From Candidatus Obscuribacterales bacterium (GTDB lineage Bacteria; Cyanobacteriota; Vampirovibrionia; Obscuribacterales; Obscuribacteraceae): a stretch of DNA of 62,908 nucleotides. The stretch is taken from positions 1 through 62,908 of the forward strand of contig JAIERK010000012.1 of assembly GCA_019746975.1 (NCBI GenBank). The letters run 5' to 3'. A program made the translations under genes and the position numbers. The notes beneath the pieces were generated by a model. That model made no database searches. It was not told the DNA's origin and saw only the letters and a list, made by a program, of their open reading frames with translations. Positions 26,345-34,989 of the stretch are shown here, one piece after another; positions within the stretch are counted from its first letter, which is position 1; each line of letters starts with the position of its first letter.

Positions 26345-27493
26345 CTACCAGTGCCAGGGCACTTCAGGGAGAGGCTTTTTCCCCTCTTCTTTTTTTCGAA
26401 GGCTGAACAATTTGAGGTATGCCGGATGGTGTCCACTTCGTGCGTTGACAGCGGTAATTTCGCTCGGAGTAGCCAATTGGATTACAGGAGGATTGAGCGT
26501 CTGTTCGAGTTTGTTGAGAAGCGATCCTGGGGTTACCTCCCCTGTGGTGCTGGCAAGTAGCCGTTTCAGCAGGAGATCGTGCGGCTTTTCCTCTTCGAGA
26601 ACTCGTTGTACCGTCTCCACTGAAGGCAGTGAAAGGAGATAGTTCGCGAGGTTATACATGTCCTCTTCGCCGAAGATGGTCGCATTTTCACGCGCTGTCT
26701 CGAGGCTCTTGCGAAAATTGAAGTATTCACCCATCTGGAAATTGATAATTGCAAGCGTGCCGTGCGCGGCAGCGTTGAATGGAAACCACTCCAGGACGCT
26801 ATTGGCAGCGGCACGGGCGAGGTCGTACTCCCTACTGGAGTAGAGGTGCATACAGTAACCCGACAGATAGCTTATTTTTTCTGCTGGTTTCAAGAAGCTA
26901 AACGGCTCGAATGTGCAGCTTTCCAGCTGTCTTTGCATTTGATTCAACGCGGCGTATGAGACTAACGGAAGGTCGAATGTTAGATTTCTGAGCCTTCTGC
27001 AGAAGGACAGATTCATGAAGTCGTTGTCTGTCGCCGTGTGTGTTGAAAGTCGTAGTGATACCAGAGATGGTAGCTTCGAAATTTTCGAAAGAGCCTTTGT
27101 GAGGTTCTGCCCGGCCGCCTCGAGGTATGTCAGTTTCGGCAGGCTGCTGAGCATTGAAAATCCCTCGTCGCTGGCTCCCGTTGCGACTACATGCAGTCCA
27201 TCCAGGCGGTCCAGATTTTGTAGGGAGTTCAAACCGTCGTCAGTTATCCAGGTATTCTCGATAAGCAGCCAGTCGAGGCTCTTAATCTTGGCGATGTGCT
27301 TTAATCCATCGTCGGAAACCGATGTGGCGACAAGGTGAAGCTCTCGCAGGTCTTCGCACTGGGTGAGAAGCTCCGCGCCCTCGTCGGAGAAGTGGCTGCC
27401 ATAGGCTATCATGCTTCTGAGACCGGGAAGGTCCGCCCGACGTTCGCGAATCTGCTTATCGCCCCAGGAGCCGTAGACCGCTTCTTCTTTCAT
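26345..27493 (-). CDS. Leucine-rich-repeat and TPR-like protein
   Basis: A 382-aa cytoplasmic protein (no signal peptide). Residues ~25-200 are LRR units of about 24 residues (LRELHLVATSVSDDGLKHIAKIKSL..., LDGLHVVATGASDEGFSMLSSLPKL). They are followed by a helical, TPR-like region (~225-330). The role is probably protein-protein interaction; no enzymatic motif. GAGGGTGG lies five bases before ATG 27493. The convergent prohibitin-like gene ends seven bases away. Confidence 0.75.
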   Translation of the reverse strand: MKEEAVYGSWGDKQIRERRADLPGLRSMIAYGSHFSDEGAELLTQCEDLRELHLVATSVSDDGLKHIAKIKSLDWLLIENTWITDDGLNSLQNLDRLDGLHVVATGASDEGFSMLSSLPKLTYLEAAGQNLTKALSKISKLPSLVSLRLSTHTATDNDFMNLSFCRRLRNLTFDLPLVSYAALNQMQRQLESCTFEPFSFLKPAEKISYLSGYCMHLYSSREYDLARAAANSVLEWFPFNAAAHGTLAIINFQMGEYFNFRKSLETARENATIFGEEDMYNLANYLLSLPSVETVQRVLEEEKPHDLLLKRLLASTTGEVTPGSLLNKLEQTLNPPVIQLATPSEITAVNARSGHHPAYLKLFSLRKKEEGKKPLPEVPWHW

Positions 27494-27776
27494 AGAGCCA
27501 CCCTCGTTTTACAAACAGCATGTACCGACCGGAGATTACATTCATATTCCCTTTATAGGACGCAAAATCTAGCTGTCCTGGAAAGACTGAACCTCTCTGA
27601 AAGTGCTTGTTGAAGGTTCGCTAATTCCGGTTTGAGTCGTGACACTTCCCAGACCTTGAGGTTTAAGGTGCCACCCGCTCAAGACGGAGCTCAAGCCACT
27701 CTACTACTGCCGCAGCAAAACTGAATTGGCTTGCGAGGGCAAATTTATCGCGCGTCCTTTCACTGAATCCTTTGCG
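27494..27776. other. 283-base gap, nothing recognised
   Basis: No gene, tRNA or terminator seen on either strand. It must hold the LRR-gene promoter; TATAAA (minus strand, near 27559) is a weak candidate. Confidence 0.4.
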
Positions 27777-28562
27777 TCACATTCCCGCGGTAAGTCCGCC
27801 ATCGATCGGGATCACTGCACCGGTGACATAACGGGCGTCGTCAGAGCAGAGGAAGAGAACTACGGATGCGACTTCTTCGGGCTCGCCTACTCGTAGCATC
27901 GGAATATTTTCCTGGACGAATTCTTTCAGCACTTCAGCGCCGCTTTTGCCTTTTCTCTCTCCAACCTCTGCATTGAATCGTTCGCACAGAGGCGTTCTGA
28001 TACAACCGGGGCAGATGCAATTCGCTCGTATACCCTTGTCGGCATAATCGAGCGCTATCGAGCGAGTGAGATGCACAATCCCGGCCTTTGATATACTGTA
28101 GGCGGCGTTGACCTTGATTCCGCGGATGCCGGCATCGGACGCGTTGTTGACGATGACCCCAAATCCGGTATCAGCCATAACCTGACAGCATCTTTTTGAC
28201 ATCAAGAATGTGCCTCTGAGATTGGTATCAATAACCTCGTCCCAGTTGCTGTCTTCGGTTTCTAATAAAGGTGAGATAAACTCGATTCCCGCGTTATTGA
28301 ATAGATAATCGAGTCGACCGAAATGTTGGATTGCGGTGTCGACGGCTTTCACCGATGTGAGTGGCTCTTTGATGTCGCCGATAACGCCGATGCACTTACC
28401 GTCGAATGTACGCGCTTCCTTCTCCAGCGCTTGCAGGGAGCTTCCAGAGATATCGACCCCTATAACCAACCGCACAACCCTCGCGCGGAAATGCAAGAGC
28501 GGTGGCTCTGCCGATCCCCGATCCTGCGCCGGTTAACACGGCGCAGGATCTTTGAATCTCAC
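27777..28562 (-). pseudogene. Short-chain dehydrogenase/reductase with two compensating frameshifts
   Basis: The continuous frame (28496-27777, 239 aa) carries most of an SDR oxidoreductase: LFNNAGIEF, the catalytic Ser and YSISKAG, PGCIRTP and GAVIPIDGG. It lacks the NAD(P) loop. That loop is in another frame just upstream: VLTGAGSGIGRATALAF (about 28537-28487). A start in the first frame, GTG 28562 (MRFKDPA), is two bases after the upstream gene. So one indel lies in 28520-28545 and a second near 28470-28475 restores frame. Either the gene is inactivated or the sequence carries two errors. Substrate unknown. Confidence 0.75.
28520..28550. repeat. Perfect 12-bp inverted repeat at the SDR frameshift
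   Basis: GATCCTGCGCCG-GTTAACA-CGGCGCAGGATC. The distal arm encodes TGAGS of the NAD(P) loop; the proximal arm replaces the codons expected between the start and that loop. This is the signature expected of a quasi-palindrome made perfect by template switching. Confidence 0.8.
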
Positions 28563-28564
28563 TT

Positions 28565-28861
28565 TCAGTCTTTCTTTGGCTTGTTGATAAGTTCGGTAAG
28601 CGAATCGATGATTACTTTGTCGGCTTTATGCTGCCAGTCAAGTGCGGTAAGCAATTCCGATCTCGACATGAAGCCATGCGAAAGAATGAGCTCTCCGAGT
28701 GGCTTTCCGGAAGTCTCCTGCTCTTTGATAAGCTCTTCGAGTTGAATGACGGTAATTTTGCCGTGCTTAAGAAGAATCTCGCCGAGCTTCTCAGGTCGAG
28801 TGAGAATATCCCACTTCTCTTCTTCGCTGAGTCCGTGAAGCCCTGATGCTTGGTCGCTCAT
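28565..28861 (-). CDS. MshEN-like (GspE/PilB N-terminal-type) domain protein
   Basis: A 98-aa protein whose centre repeats the MshEN pattern: LGEILLKHGKITVIQLEELIKEQ, then LGELILSHGFMSRSELLTALDWQ. In GspE/PilB ATPases this domain can bind c-di-GMP or partner proteins; here it stands alone without an ATPase. ATG 28861 is chosen because GAGG is nine bases upstream; the frame opens at 28900. It is followed two bases later by the disrupted SDR start. Confidence 0.7.
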   Translation of the reverse strand: MSDQASGLHGLSEEEKWDILTRPEKLGEILLKHGKITVIQLEELIKEQETSGKPLGELILSHGFMSRSELLTALDWQHKADKVIIDSLTELINKPKKD

Positions 28862-28957
28862 TTGGTTCATCCTCGCTTTGCCACCATTGTAAGCGGCCAC
28901 ATCGGCAAAATTACCTAAACGAATTTAAATCCGGACAATCAAGATTGGTCGCCAAGG

Positions 28958-29929
28958 TTACGCCTTCACGACAACCGGCTTGACCGGACGCTTGGCCGCG
29001 ACTTCACGCCAGTAGGCGAGCAGGCAGCTTGCGTTGAAGATTGAGGAATAGGTTCCGGAAATGATTCCAATTAACATCGCGAATACGAAATCTTTCGTAG
29101 TCGAGCCACCCCATAGATACAAGGCGGTGAGCGTAAAGACGACGGTCAAAGAGGTGTAAATAGAACGCGCCAGCGTCTGGTTGACGCTGTCGTTGGCGAC
29201 GTCGCCGAAAGTTTTCTTGCGCTCTTTACCGGTTTCTGTATCCTTGATTTTGCTGCCGACCAGCTTGGCGTTTTCTCTAATTCGATCGAAGACCACGATT
29301 GTGTCGTGGACTGAAAATCCGATCACCGTCAAAACTGCGCTTATAAATAAGCTATCGACTTCAGTCCCCAGAAAAATACCGAAAAGTGCATAGAATCCGC
29401 AAAGTACAATGACGTCGTGAAACAACGCCGCGATCGCGCAAAGCGCGTAGTCGAATTGATATCGATAGGATATGTATGCCACCATCATGCCGAGCGTGGC
29501 AAAGAGTGCAATCAAGCCATTCGCGAGAAGCTCCGGTCCAATAGTTGCGGTCACTTTATCAACCGACAAAGGTTGAAACTTGCCGCACTCGGCTTCAAGG
29601 GCGGTATCAAGCCTTTTCTTCAAGCCTTCGTCGTCGAGCGCTCTGGTGCGCATGACAATCACCTCTTTCTGAGAGATGAATGCTTTCTGCGCTTGAGAGC
29701 CGTGCAATCCAACCTCTTCCAGGACGTGGCGCACCTGGTCGAGGTCGAGTGGTTTTTCAAATTGATACTGAAGGATGGAACCACCGGTGAAGTCAATTCC
29801 CGGTTTTAGCGGTGCGTTGAACTGCATGTAGCAGAGAATGATTCCTACCACGCCAGGCAATGTGAGAAGAGCGGAGATGCCGAACCATGTCCATCGATAC
29901 TTAACGATGTCTACTTTAATACTCTTCAC
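28958..29929 (-). CDS. secF: Protein translocase subunit SecF
   Basis: A 323-aa membrane subunit of the SecDF complex, which uses the proton gradient to help pull proteins through SecYEG. Six transmembrane segments with the family FTGGSILQY block after TM1 and GFSVHDTIVVFDRIREN in the TM4-5 region. GTG 29929 overlaps the secD stop by four bases (GTGA), showing translational coupling. Confidence 0.97.
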   Translation of the reverse strand: MKSIKVDIVKYRWTWFGISALLTLPGVVGIILCYMQFNAPLKPGIDFTGGSILQYQFEKPLDLDQVRHVLEEVGLHGSQAQKAFISQKEVIVMRTRALDDEGLKKRLDTALEAECGKFQPLSVDKVTATIGPELLANGLIALFATLGMMVAYISYRYQFDYALCAIAALFHDVIVLCGFYALFGIFLGTEVDSLFISAVLTVIGFSVHDTIVVFDRIRENAKLVGSKIKDTETGKERKKTFGDVANDSVNQTLARSIYTSLTVVFTLTALYLWGGSTTKDFVFAMLIGIISGTYSSIFNASCLLAYWREVAAKRPVKPVVVKA

Positions 29930-31470
29930 AGTATTTTTGCCTCCCCGGATTTCACTTGTGGGCTACGCTTCGATTCGTACTTGTGCCCGAAAAGTCCCAT
30001 CTTGCGCGGCACAAGGTGCAGCAGCGTTCTGGTTGCAGTAATGGCGGTAAACATCGAGACCGCCACACCTATTGCAAGGGTCACGGCAAATCCTTTCACC
30101 ACCGACGTTCCGAACATCATCAACACGGAGCACGCGATCATACTGTTGGCATTACTATCCCAAATTGCCGAGAAGGCATGGCGGAAGCCGTCTTCAATCG
30201 CGCTGAACAGCGGTCTGCCAGCGACGAGCTCTTCTTTGGTTCGTTCGAAAATCAGAATGTTGGCGTCGACCGCCATCCCGATAGATAGGATGAAACCTGC
30301 GATACCAGCCAATGTCAGCGTAACCGGTATATAAGAGAAAATCGCCAGCGTCGCGAGTGTGTAGAGAATTAGCGCGATGTCAGCAATCAGTCCGGGAAGC
30401 CCATAGATAACAACCATGAATACCATGACTGTCGCGATACCGATAAGACCCGCCCACATGCTCTTCTCGATTGAGTCCTGACCGAGGGTGGCGCCGACGG
30501 TGCGCTCCTCCAGGATCGTGATTGGCACTGGCAGCGCGCCGGCATTTAGTTTTACAGCCAGATCAACAGCCTGATCTTTGGTGAAACTGCCGGTGATTTC
30601 GCCGTGTCCACCCATGATAGGCTCTCTGACCGTGACTCCGGGATACTCCTGGACTGGTAGTGGACGACCGTCCGGACCTCTTTCTGTCGGCTCGCCATCT
30701 AGAAAGATACCGATCTGCTGGCCGACGAGACGTTTTGTCAGGTTGCCGAATTTCTTGGCACCCTCTTCTTTGAATTCGAAGTTGACGTGCCAGGTGCTGC
30801 CGCCAGCCATCGGCGTGGCTTGGGCGCGTTTGAAGTCAGCGCCGGTTAGACCGACGTCTTTCCAGACCTTTTCGCCGGTCGGTCCGACGGAGAGTTCTTT
30901 GAACTCCAATAGAGCGGTGGTACCAATTCGGTCTTTCGCTTGCTGCGGATCCTTGATTCCTGGCATTTCCACAATCAATCTATCTTTGCCGGCTCTTTGA
31001 ACCATCGTTTCCGACACGCCAAGGCTGTTGATACGGTTGTTGATGACGGTCTCAACGCCGTTCATGACAGACGGTGTGATCTCCGGCACCTGCGGCGGTG
31101 CCGGCTCAGCTTTCAAGAGCAGCTGTGAGCCGCCGCGCAAATCGAGACCCAGCTTGAGACTGGTGAAGAGCACGTACTCCTCGTCATTTCCGGGAATCTT
31201 GAAAGTGCTCAACATCTGAATGTTGTTGGCCTTGCCGGCGTTTTCTTTTTCCTGCTTGAGGACGTGCTCACGCTCGTAGAAGTTCATCTTCTCGTAGCGG
31301 GGCATGGCTTTGACCCGTTTTTCCACCTCCTGACCTATCTCGTAAGGTGGTAGATTCGCCATAAATTGCCAATCTTTGACCGTCTTTAGCGGCGCAACTT
31401 GAAACAACGTCGTCAGCGACAGGGCGAGCGCCAGAACTACGGCGAACGGTTTCCAGTCTAGCTTGGGCAA
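29926..31470 (-). CDS. secD: Protein translocase subunit SecD
   Basis: A 514-aa partner of SecF. N-terminal TM, large periplasmic region with LGLDLRGGSQLLLK (~110) and VQRAGKDRLIVEMPGIKDPQQA, then five TMs with GMAVDANILIFERTKEE. All hallmark blocks are present and length is normal. The 249-base region upstream (31471-31719) shows no gene and presumably holds the secDF promoter. Confidence 0.97.
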   Translation of the reverse strand: MPKLDWKPFAVVLALALSLTTLFQVAPLKTVKDWQFMANLPPYEIGQEVEKRVKAMPRYEKMNFYEREHVLKQEKENAGKANNIQMLSTFKIPGNDEEYVLFTSLKLGLDLRGGSQLLLKAEPAPPQVPEITPSVMNGVETVINNRINSLGVSETMVQRAGKDRLIVEMPGIKDPQQAKDRIGTTALLEFKELSVGPTGEKVWKDVGLTGADFKRAQATPMAGGSTWHVNFEFKEEGAKKFGNLTKRLVGQQIGIFLDGEPTERGPDGRPLPVQEYPGVTVREPIMGGHGEITGSFTKDQAVDLAVKLNAGALPVPITILEERTVGATLGQDSIEKSMWAGLIGIATVMVFMVVIYGLPGLIADIALILYTLATLAIFSYIPVTLTLAGIAGFILSIGMAVDANILIFERTKEELVAGRPLFSAIEDGFRHAFSAIWDSNANSMIACSVLMMFGTSVVKGFAVTLAIGVAVSMFTAITATRTLLHLVPRKMGLFGHKYESKRSPQVKSGEAKIL

Positions 31471-31719
31471 GGAGCCTCCCCATGGCAGGAATTGCCATCA
31501 AACGATTCCATCGAAGGAACAGTGATCATCGACACAGGGCTGATAGGCGACTAATTGTCCACCCGGCACTATGTAGTCAACATCCCATTTTAACCTTTCC
31601 TATAAAGGAGGAAGGCCCAATACAATAGGATGTGACCTAATTCCGTTTCATCTAGGCCAGCAAAAGGCAGCCCAGACGGGATAAAACCGGGAATATTAGC
31701 GAAATCGAAAACCTTGTAA

Positions 31720-32424
31720 CTAGACCGTGCAGACTTTATCGCCGCCACGTTGCATGGCCAGTTCTAACGCTCTTACCGATTTTTCAATCAATTCGTCGTG
31801 CTCTCTGGCGTGGGCTGGGAAAGCTGCCAGTCCTACCGAGGCTGTGACGCGGAGATTGTGCCAGTTGTGCGTAATCGACTGGTTGCCGATGCGCTGCCGG
31901 ATGCGCTCTGCCACTATTGATGCGCCGGAGGCGTTGGTCTCTGGAAATATGATCGCGAACTCTTCCGCGCTGTAGCGCGCCGGAATGTCCACATCGCGGA
32001 TTGCTCCTCGAAGCACGTTGCCCATGACTTTGAGCACGGCGTCCGATGTCAATGCGCCGTATTGTCTGACTACATCTTTGAAGCCATCAATTGCAACCAT
32101 ACAGAGTGCGACTGGGCGCTTGTAACGCTTGGCTCTCTTGAGCTCGTCTTTAATTTCTTTGTAGAAGGTACGTGAGTTATAGAGCTCGGTCAAAGTGTCG
32201 AGCAGCGCGAGGCGCTCGATCTCTTCACCTTTGACTGCCGCCAGACTCTGTTCGGTGCTTGTTAGCAAGGAGCGCTGCTCGAGCTCTTTGACACGCTCGA
32301 TGACCTGGCTGTCCATGAAAGTACGCGCCCCGGATTGCTTGGCCCGGTTAGGATTGTCGAGTACACGACAAAACATGCATGTTCTTCCGCTGCAAATGTG
32401 ATCCGTACGTCCTATGCTGGCCAT
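31720..32424 (-). CDS. Degenerate GGDEF-domain protein with Cys-rich N-terminus
   Basis: A 234-aa protein. A short N-terminus with CSGRTCMFC (Cys at ~11-19) could bind metal or respond to redox. Residues ~70-230 follow the GGDEF fold (LLDTLTELYNSRTFYKEIKDELKRAKRYKRPVAL..., VAIDGFKDVVRQYG), but the loop reads YSAEEF, with SA for GG. Closest in this window is the 21508-22209 protein. If translation starts at ATG 32316 (MDSQVIERV) the Cys motif is lost; no Shine-Dalgarno decides. Confidence 0.78.
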   Translation of the reverse strand: MASIGRTDHICSGRTCMFCRVLDNPNRAKQSGARTFMDSQVIERVKELEQRSLLTSTEQSLAAVKGEEIERLALLDTLTELYNSRTFYKEIKDELKRAKRYKRPVALCMVAIDGFKDVVRQYGALTSDAVLKVMGNVLRGAIRDVDIPARYSAEEFAIIFPETNASGASIVAERIRQRIGNQSITHNWHNLRVTASVGLAAFPAHAREHDELIEKSVRALELAMQRGGDKVCTV

Positions 32425-32602
32425 ATTTTTGTCTTGACCTTCCTACCTGAGTGGCTGGAGAAATATCTGCTGTACATGGGTCTCTTGCCCGGCTGAGGCA
32501 TATGTGAAACCTCACACAGCAGGCATACAAGTATAGATTAAATTACTCAAGGGCACTATAAGCGGTTTTCAATAGACAAATAATTCTTGATATTGTCTGA
32601 GC

Positions 32603-34015
32603 TCAATTATTTCTAAGACGCCCACCCTCGACTACGTTCTTCCCATCGACAAAGACATCTTCGATTCTTGTCGGGAATCGAATCAGCCGATCGGCAGGCT
32701 CGCAGGCTCCACGGGGTGAGCCTTTCGACCATGGACGCCAGATCGAGAGGTCCGCTCTCTTGCCGACCTCCAGCGAGCCGACCTGGTCGGCTATCCCTAA
32801 AGCCTCGGCTGCCGAAATTGTCATCATCGAAAGGACGTCGTTAGAATCGAGCGTCGACAGTGGATTAACCGCCCTATGGATGTTGAGGGCGAAGCTTCCG
32901 TCATTGAGCAGGTTCAAATCATCGTTGGAGGCGAAGCTATCGGTACCGAGACCGACTTTGACGCCGGCCTGCCGGAGCGCGAGAAGAGGTGCCAAGCCAT
33001 TGCGCAGTCTGGCATTGCTTCGCGGGCAGTGGGCCACGGCCACCGCGTTGCGGCTGAGCGTGGCGATATCTTTCTCATCGAGCTGGATGCAATGAGCCGC
33101 TACGAGCCTTTCGTTGAGCAGGTCGAAGCGAGCGAGATGGCCGACCGGGGAATCGCCTCTGCCTTTCCAGGTGATTCGAGCGATCATATCGCGCAACTCT
33201 GCCTCTGGACGGTAGCTCATGACTTTCGTGAGAAAGCGATCAATTACCTCCGACCTGTCGCTAATCCAGGCACACTCGTCGGGCGATTCGGCAAGATGCA
33301 CGAGCAGCGGCAATCCATGTTGGGCACTCCAGTCCCGAACGTGGGCAAAGAGCGGCGGGCACACCGTATATGGTGCATGTGGTGCGCAGGTCAGTCGGAT
33401 AGAACCGTTGTCGAGCGCTGTATTGAGCTCTGGGCTTGAGTTTTCAATGAGCTGCTCTCTTCTGGCTAACCAGGCGTCGAAGCTTTTTTCCCAGGTGGTT
33501 TCATCCAAACCAAAAAGCTCGATGCCGACAATCCCCTTCAAACCTGTTGCTGCCAGCGCGTTGGCACTTTGACCTGAATACGAGCTGTCGACGACAAATG
33601 TGGTTCCACTCAGAGCGTTGAGGCGAGCACCAAAGGTGGCGGATCTGAGAAAGTCGCTTTCCGCCCAGCCTTCCACCGAGTTCATAAGCTTCGGTATCCA
33701 ATCGAAGAGGCTAGAGTTGCAGTCGAGATCGAAACTTTCAGAATAATCAAGATGACTATGCATGTTGATAAACCCAGGAACCACCAGCGCTTCGCCGTAG
33801 TCTCGTAGCGGTAAATCCGAGTATCGACTGATAATAGACTCCCTGGTGCCAACTTCACTGATGTGATTGTTGTCGATCACAAGTGCGCCGTTATCGATAG
33901 CTGGTCCTGTCACCGGAAGAATCCATTTAGAGGTTATAACGAATCTTGAATTAGTCACGAGATTCCGAGTTCTCCTTCTGTAACCTGACTTAGCTTCATG
34001 CGCAGTCGAAGCCAA
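32603..34015 (-). CDS. Amidohydrolase of the cytosine deaminase/chlorohydrolase family
   Basis: A 470-aa metal-dependent hydrolase. Blocks: GFINMHSHLDYS (metal HxH), LLVHLAESPDECAW, AHCIQLDEKDIATLSRNAVAVAHCPRSNARL and VGLGTDSFASNDDLNLL with the conserved Asp. The family deaminates or dechlorinates rings (adenosine derivatives, guanine, atrazine-like); substrate not decidable. The N-terminal ~19 residues are atypical, and GTG 33958 may be the true start. Monocistronic. Confidence 0.9.
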   Translation of the reverse strand: MASTAHEAKSGYRRRTRNLVTNSRFVITSKWILPVTGPAIDNGALVIDNNHISEVGTRESIISRYSDLPLRDYGEALVVPGFINMHSHLDYSESFDLDCNSSLFDWIPKLMNSVEGWAESDFLRSATFGARLNALSGTTFVVDSSYSGQSANALAATGLKGIVGIELFGLDETTWEKSFDAWLARREQLIENSSPELNTALDNGSIRLTCAPHAPYTVCPPLFAHVRDWSAQHGLPLLVHLAESPDECAWISDRSEVIDRFLTKVMSYRPEAELRDMIARITWKGRGDSPVGHLARFDLLNERLVAAHCIQLDEKDIATLSRNAVAVAHCPRSNARLRNGLAPLLALRQAGVKVGLGTDSFASNDDLNLLNDGSFALNIHRAVNPLSTLDSNDVLSMMTISAAEALGIADQVGSLEVGKRADLSIWRPWSKGSPRGACEPADRLIRFPTRIEDVFVDGKNVVEGGRLRNN

Positions 34016-34048
34016 TCTCGGGTATGGCTGTCAAGTTGTGGTAAGATC

Positions 34049-34135
34049 ATGACTCAAGAATACCGCCAGCCTCCCTTGAAGCCAACGCTTCTGAAGGCCG
34101 GTCTCGATCCTTACTTGGGTCTCACTCAGGAATAG
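34049..34135 (+). CDS. Possible 28-aa leader peptide before yceD
   Basis: ATG 34049 to TAG 34133-34135 encodes MTQEYRQPPLKPTLLK... ending GLTQE. The stop is three bases before the yceD start codon, so translational coupling is possible. Ribosome site weak (GGTAAG, too close). Composition is protein-like, but chance is not excluded. Confidence 0.3.
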   Translation: MTQEYRQPPLKPTLLKAGLDPYLGLTQE

Positions 34136-34138
34136 CAA

Positions 34139-34690
34139 TTGAGAATAAATGTAGACGACCTCAACCTCTTGCCGTCAAAGCGCTTGCGCATTGACTACAA
34201 CGAGAAGCTCGATATCGACTGTGTTGTAAAGCCGGTCGTTGGAGAGCTGCTTGTTCAGGCAGTTGGAAATGGTGTCTTGATCTCGGGTCGTGTTCAGACA
34301 CTTCTCAAGCTCAATTGTCACGTTTGTTTGCGACCCTTTTTTCAGAGTCTCAACGTTGAAATCGATGAGCAGTTAACGGCGAATAAATCCTACTCACATG
34401 AGGATTCGCCGAGGGATAGAGAACTGACCAAAGATGACTTCTATGAGGTCATTCCGGCTGATGGCGTTCTTGACATCGGTGATATTGTGTATCAAGCTGT
34501 AACGTTGGCATCGCCCGTTTTCTGTCGATGCGGCGATGATTGTCCCGGTCCGCCAAAAGCCGAAAAGGCTCTGGCTGCCGGGAACTCGGCGTCTTCAATA
34601 GGCGCCTCTGAAAGCGCGGGCAAAATCGATCCGAGGTGGGAGAACTTAAAGACTCTGTTTTCAAATCAAGAAACTGGAGAAAATTCGTAG
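34139..34690 (+). CDS. yceD: YceD/DUF177 family protein
   Basis: A 183-aa protein; YceD-family proteins are encoded next to rpmF across bacteria and are implicated in 23S rRNA accumulation. A CHVCLRPF motif near residue 61 and CRCGDDCPG near 124 are the typical Cys positions. Start TTG 34139 with CAGG about eight bases upstream. It directly precedes rpmF by 40 bases, as expected. Confidence 0.9.
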   Translation: MRINVDDLNLLPSKRLRIDYNEKLDIDCVVKPVVGELLVQAVGNGVLISGRVQTLLKLNCHVCLRPFFQSLNVEIDEQLTANKSYSHEDSPRDRELTKDDFYEVIPADGVLDIGDIVYQAVTLASPVFCRCGDDCPGPPKAEKALAAGNSASSIGASESAGKIDPRWENLKTLFSNQETGENS

Positions 34691-34703
34691 ATAATTATCA
34701 ATT

Positions 34704-34720
34704 CCAGGTACCTGGAGGAA
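34704..34720 (+). promoter_or_regulatory. Hairpin over the rpmF ribosome binding site
   Basis: TCCAGGTACCTGGA is a 14-bp palindrome whose 3' arm runs into the GGAGGA Shine-Dalgarno. It could fold as TCCAG-GTAC-CTGGA and hide the site, a possible control of L32 synthesis. Confidence 0.35.
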
Positions 34721-34730
34721 GTAACCTCAA

Positions 34731-34916
34731 ATGGCACAACCAAAGAAAAAGACATCACATCAAAAGCAGCACCAGCGGCGTGCCCACTGGAAAGCGCTAG
34801 CTACAAATCTGACTCGCTGCCTGCAGTGCGGAGCGAAAGCCAGGCCCCACACAATGTGTGGCGAGTGTGGTTATTACCGCGGCCGCCCAGCCTTCAAGAG
34901 CGAACAACTAGTCTAA
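34731..34916 (+). CDS. rpmF: 50S ribosomal protein L32
   Basis: 61 aa, starting MAQPKKKTSHQKQHQRRAHW. Zinc-binding type: CLQCG and CGECG pairs. Strong GGAGGA site ten bases before ATG. Part of the yceD-rpmF-plsX-fabH-fabD cluster, common in bacteria. Confidence 0.98.
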   Translation: MAQPKKKTSHQKQHQRRAHWKALATNLTRCLQCGAKARPHTMCGECGYYRGRPAFKSEQLV

Positions 34917-34989
34917 GTTGTCTCTCAGAATGGGCCTGTACAGGTTGACTCGGTTTTTCGGTTTTTAACAGGCGGAGCGTGAGCCAGGC

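Noticed and set aside
27640..27720. tRNA-like stretch on the minus strand (GTAGTAGAGTGGCTTGAGC...)
   Set aside because: No consistent acceptor stem or T arm could be built.
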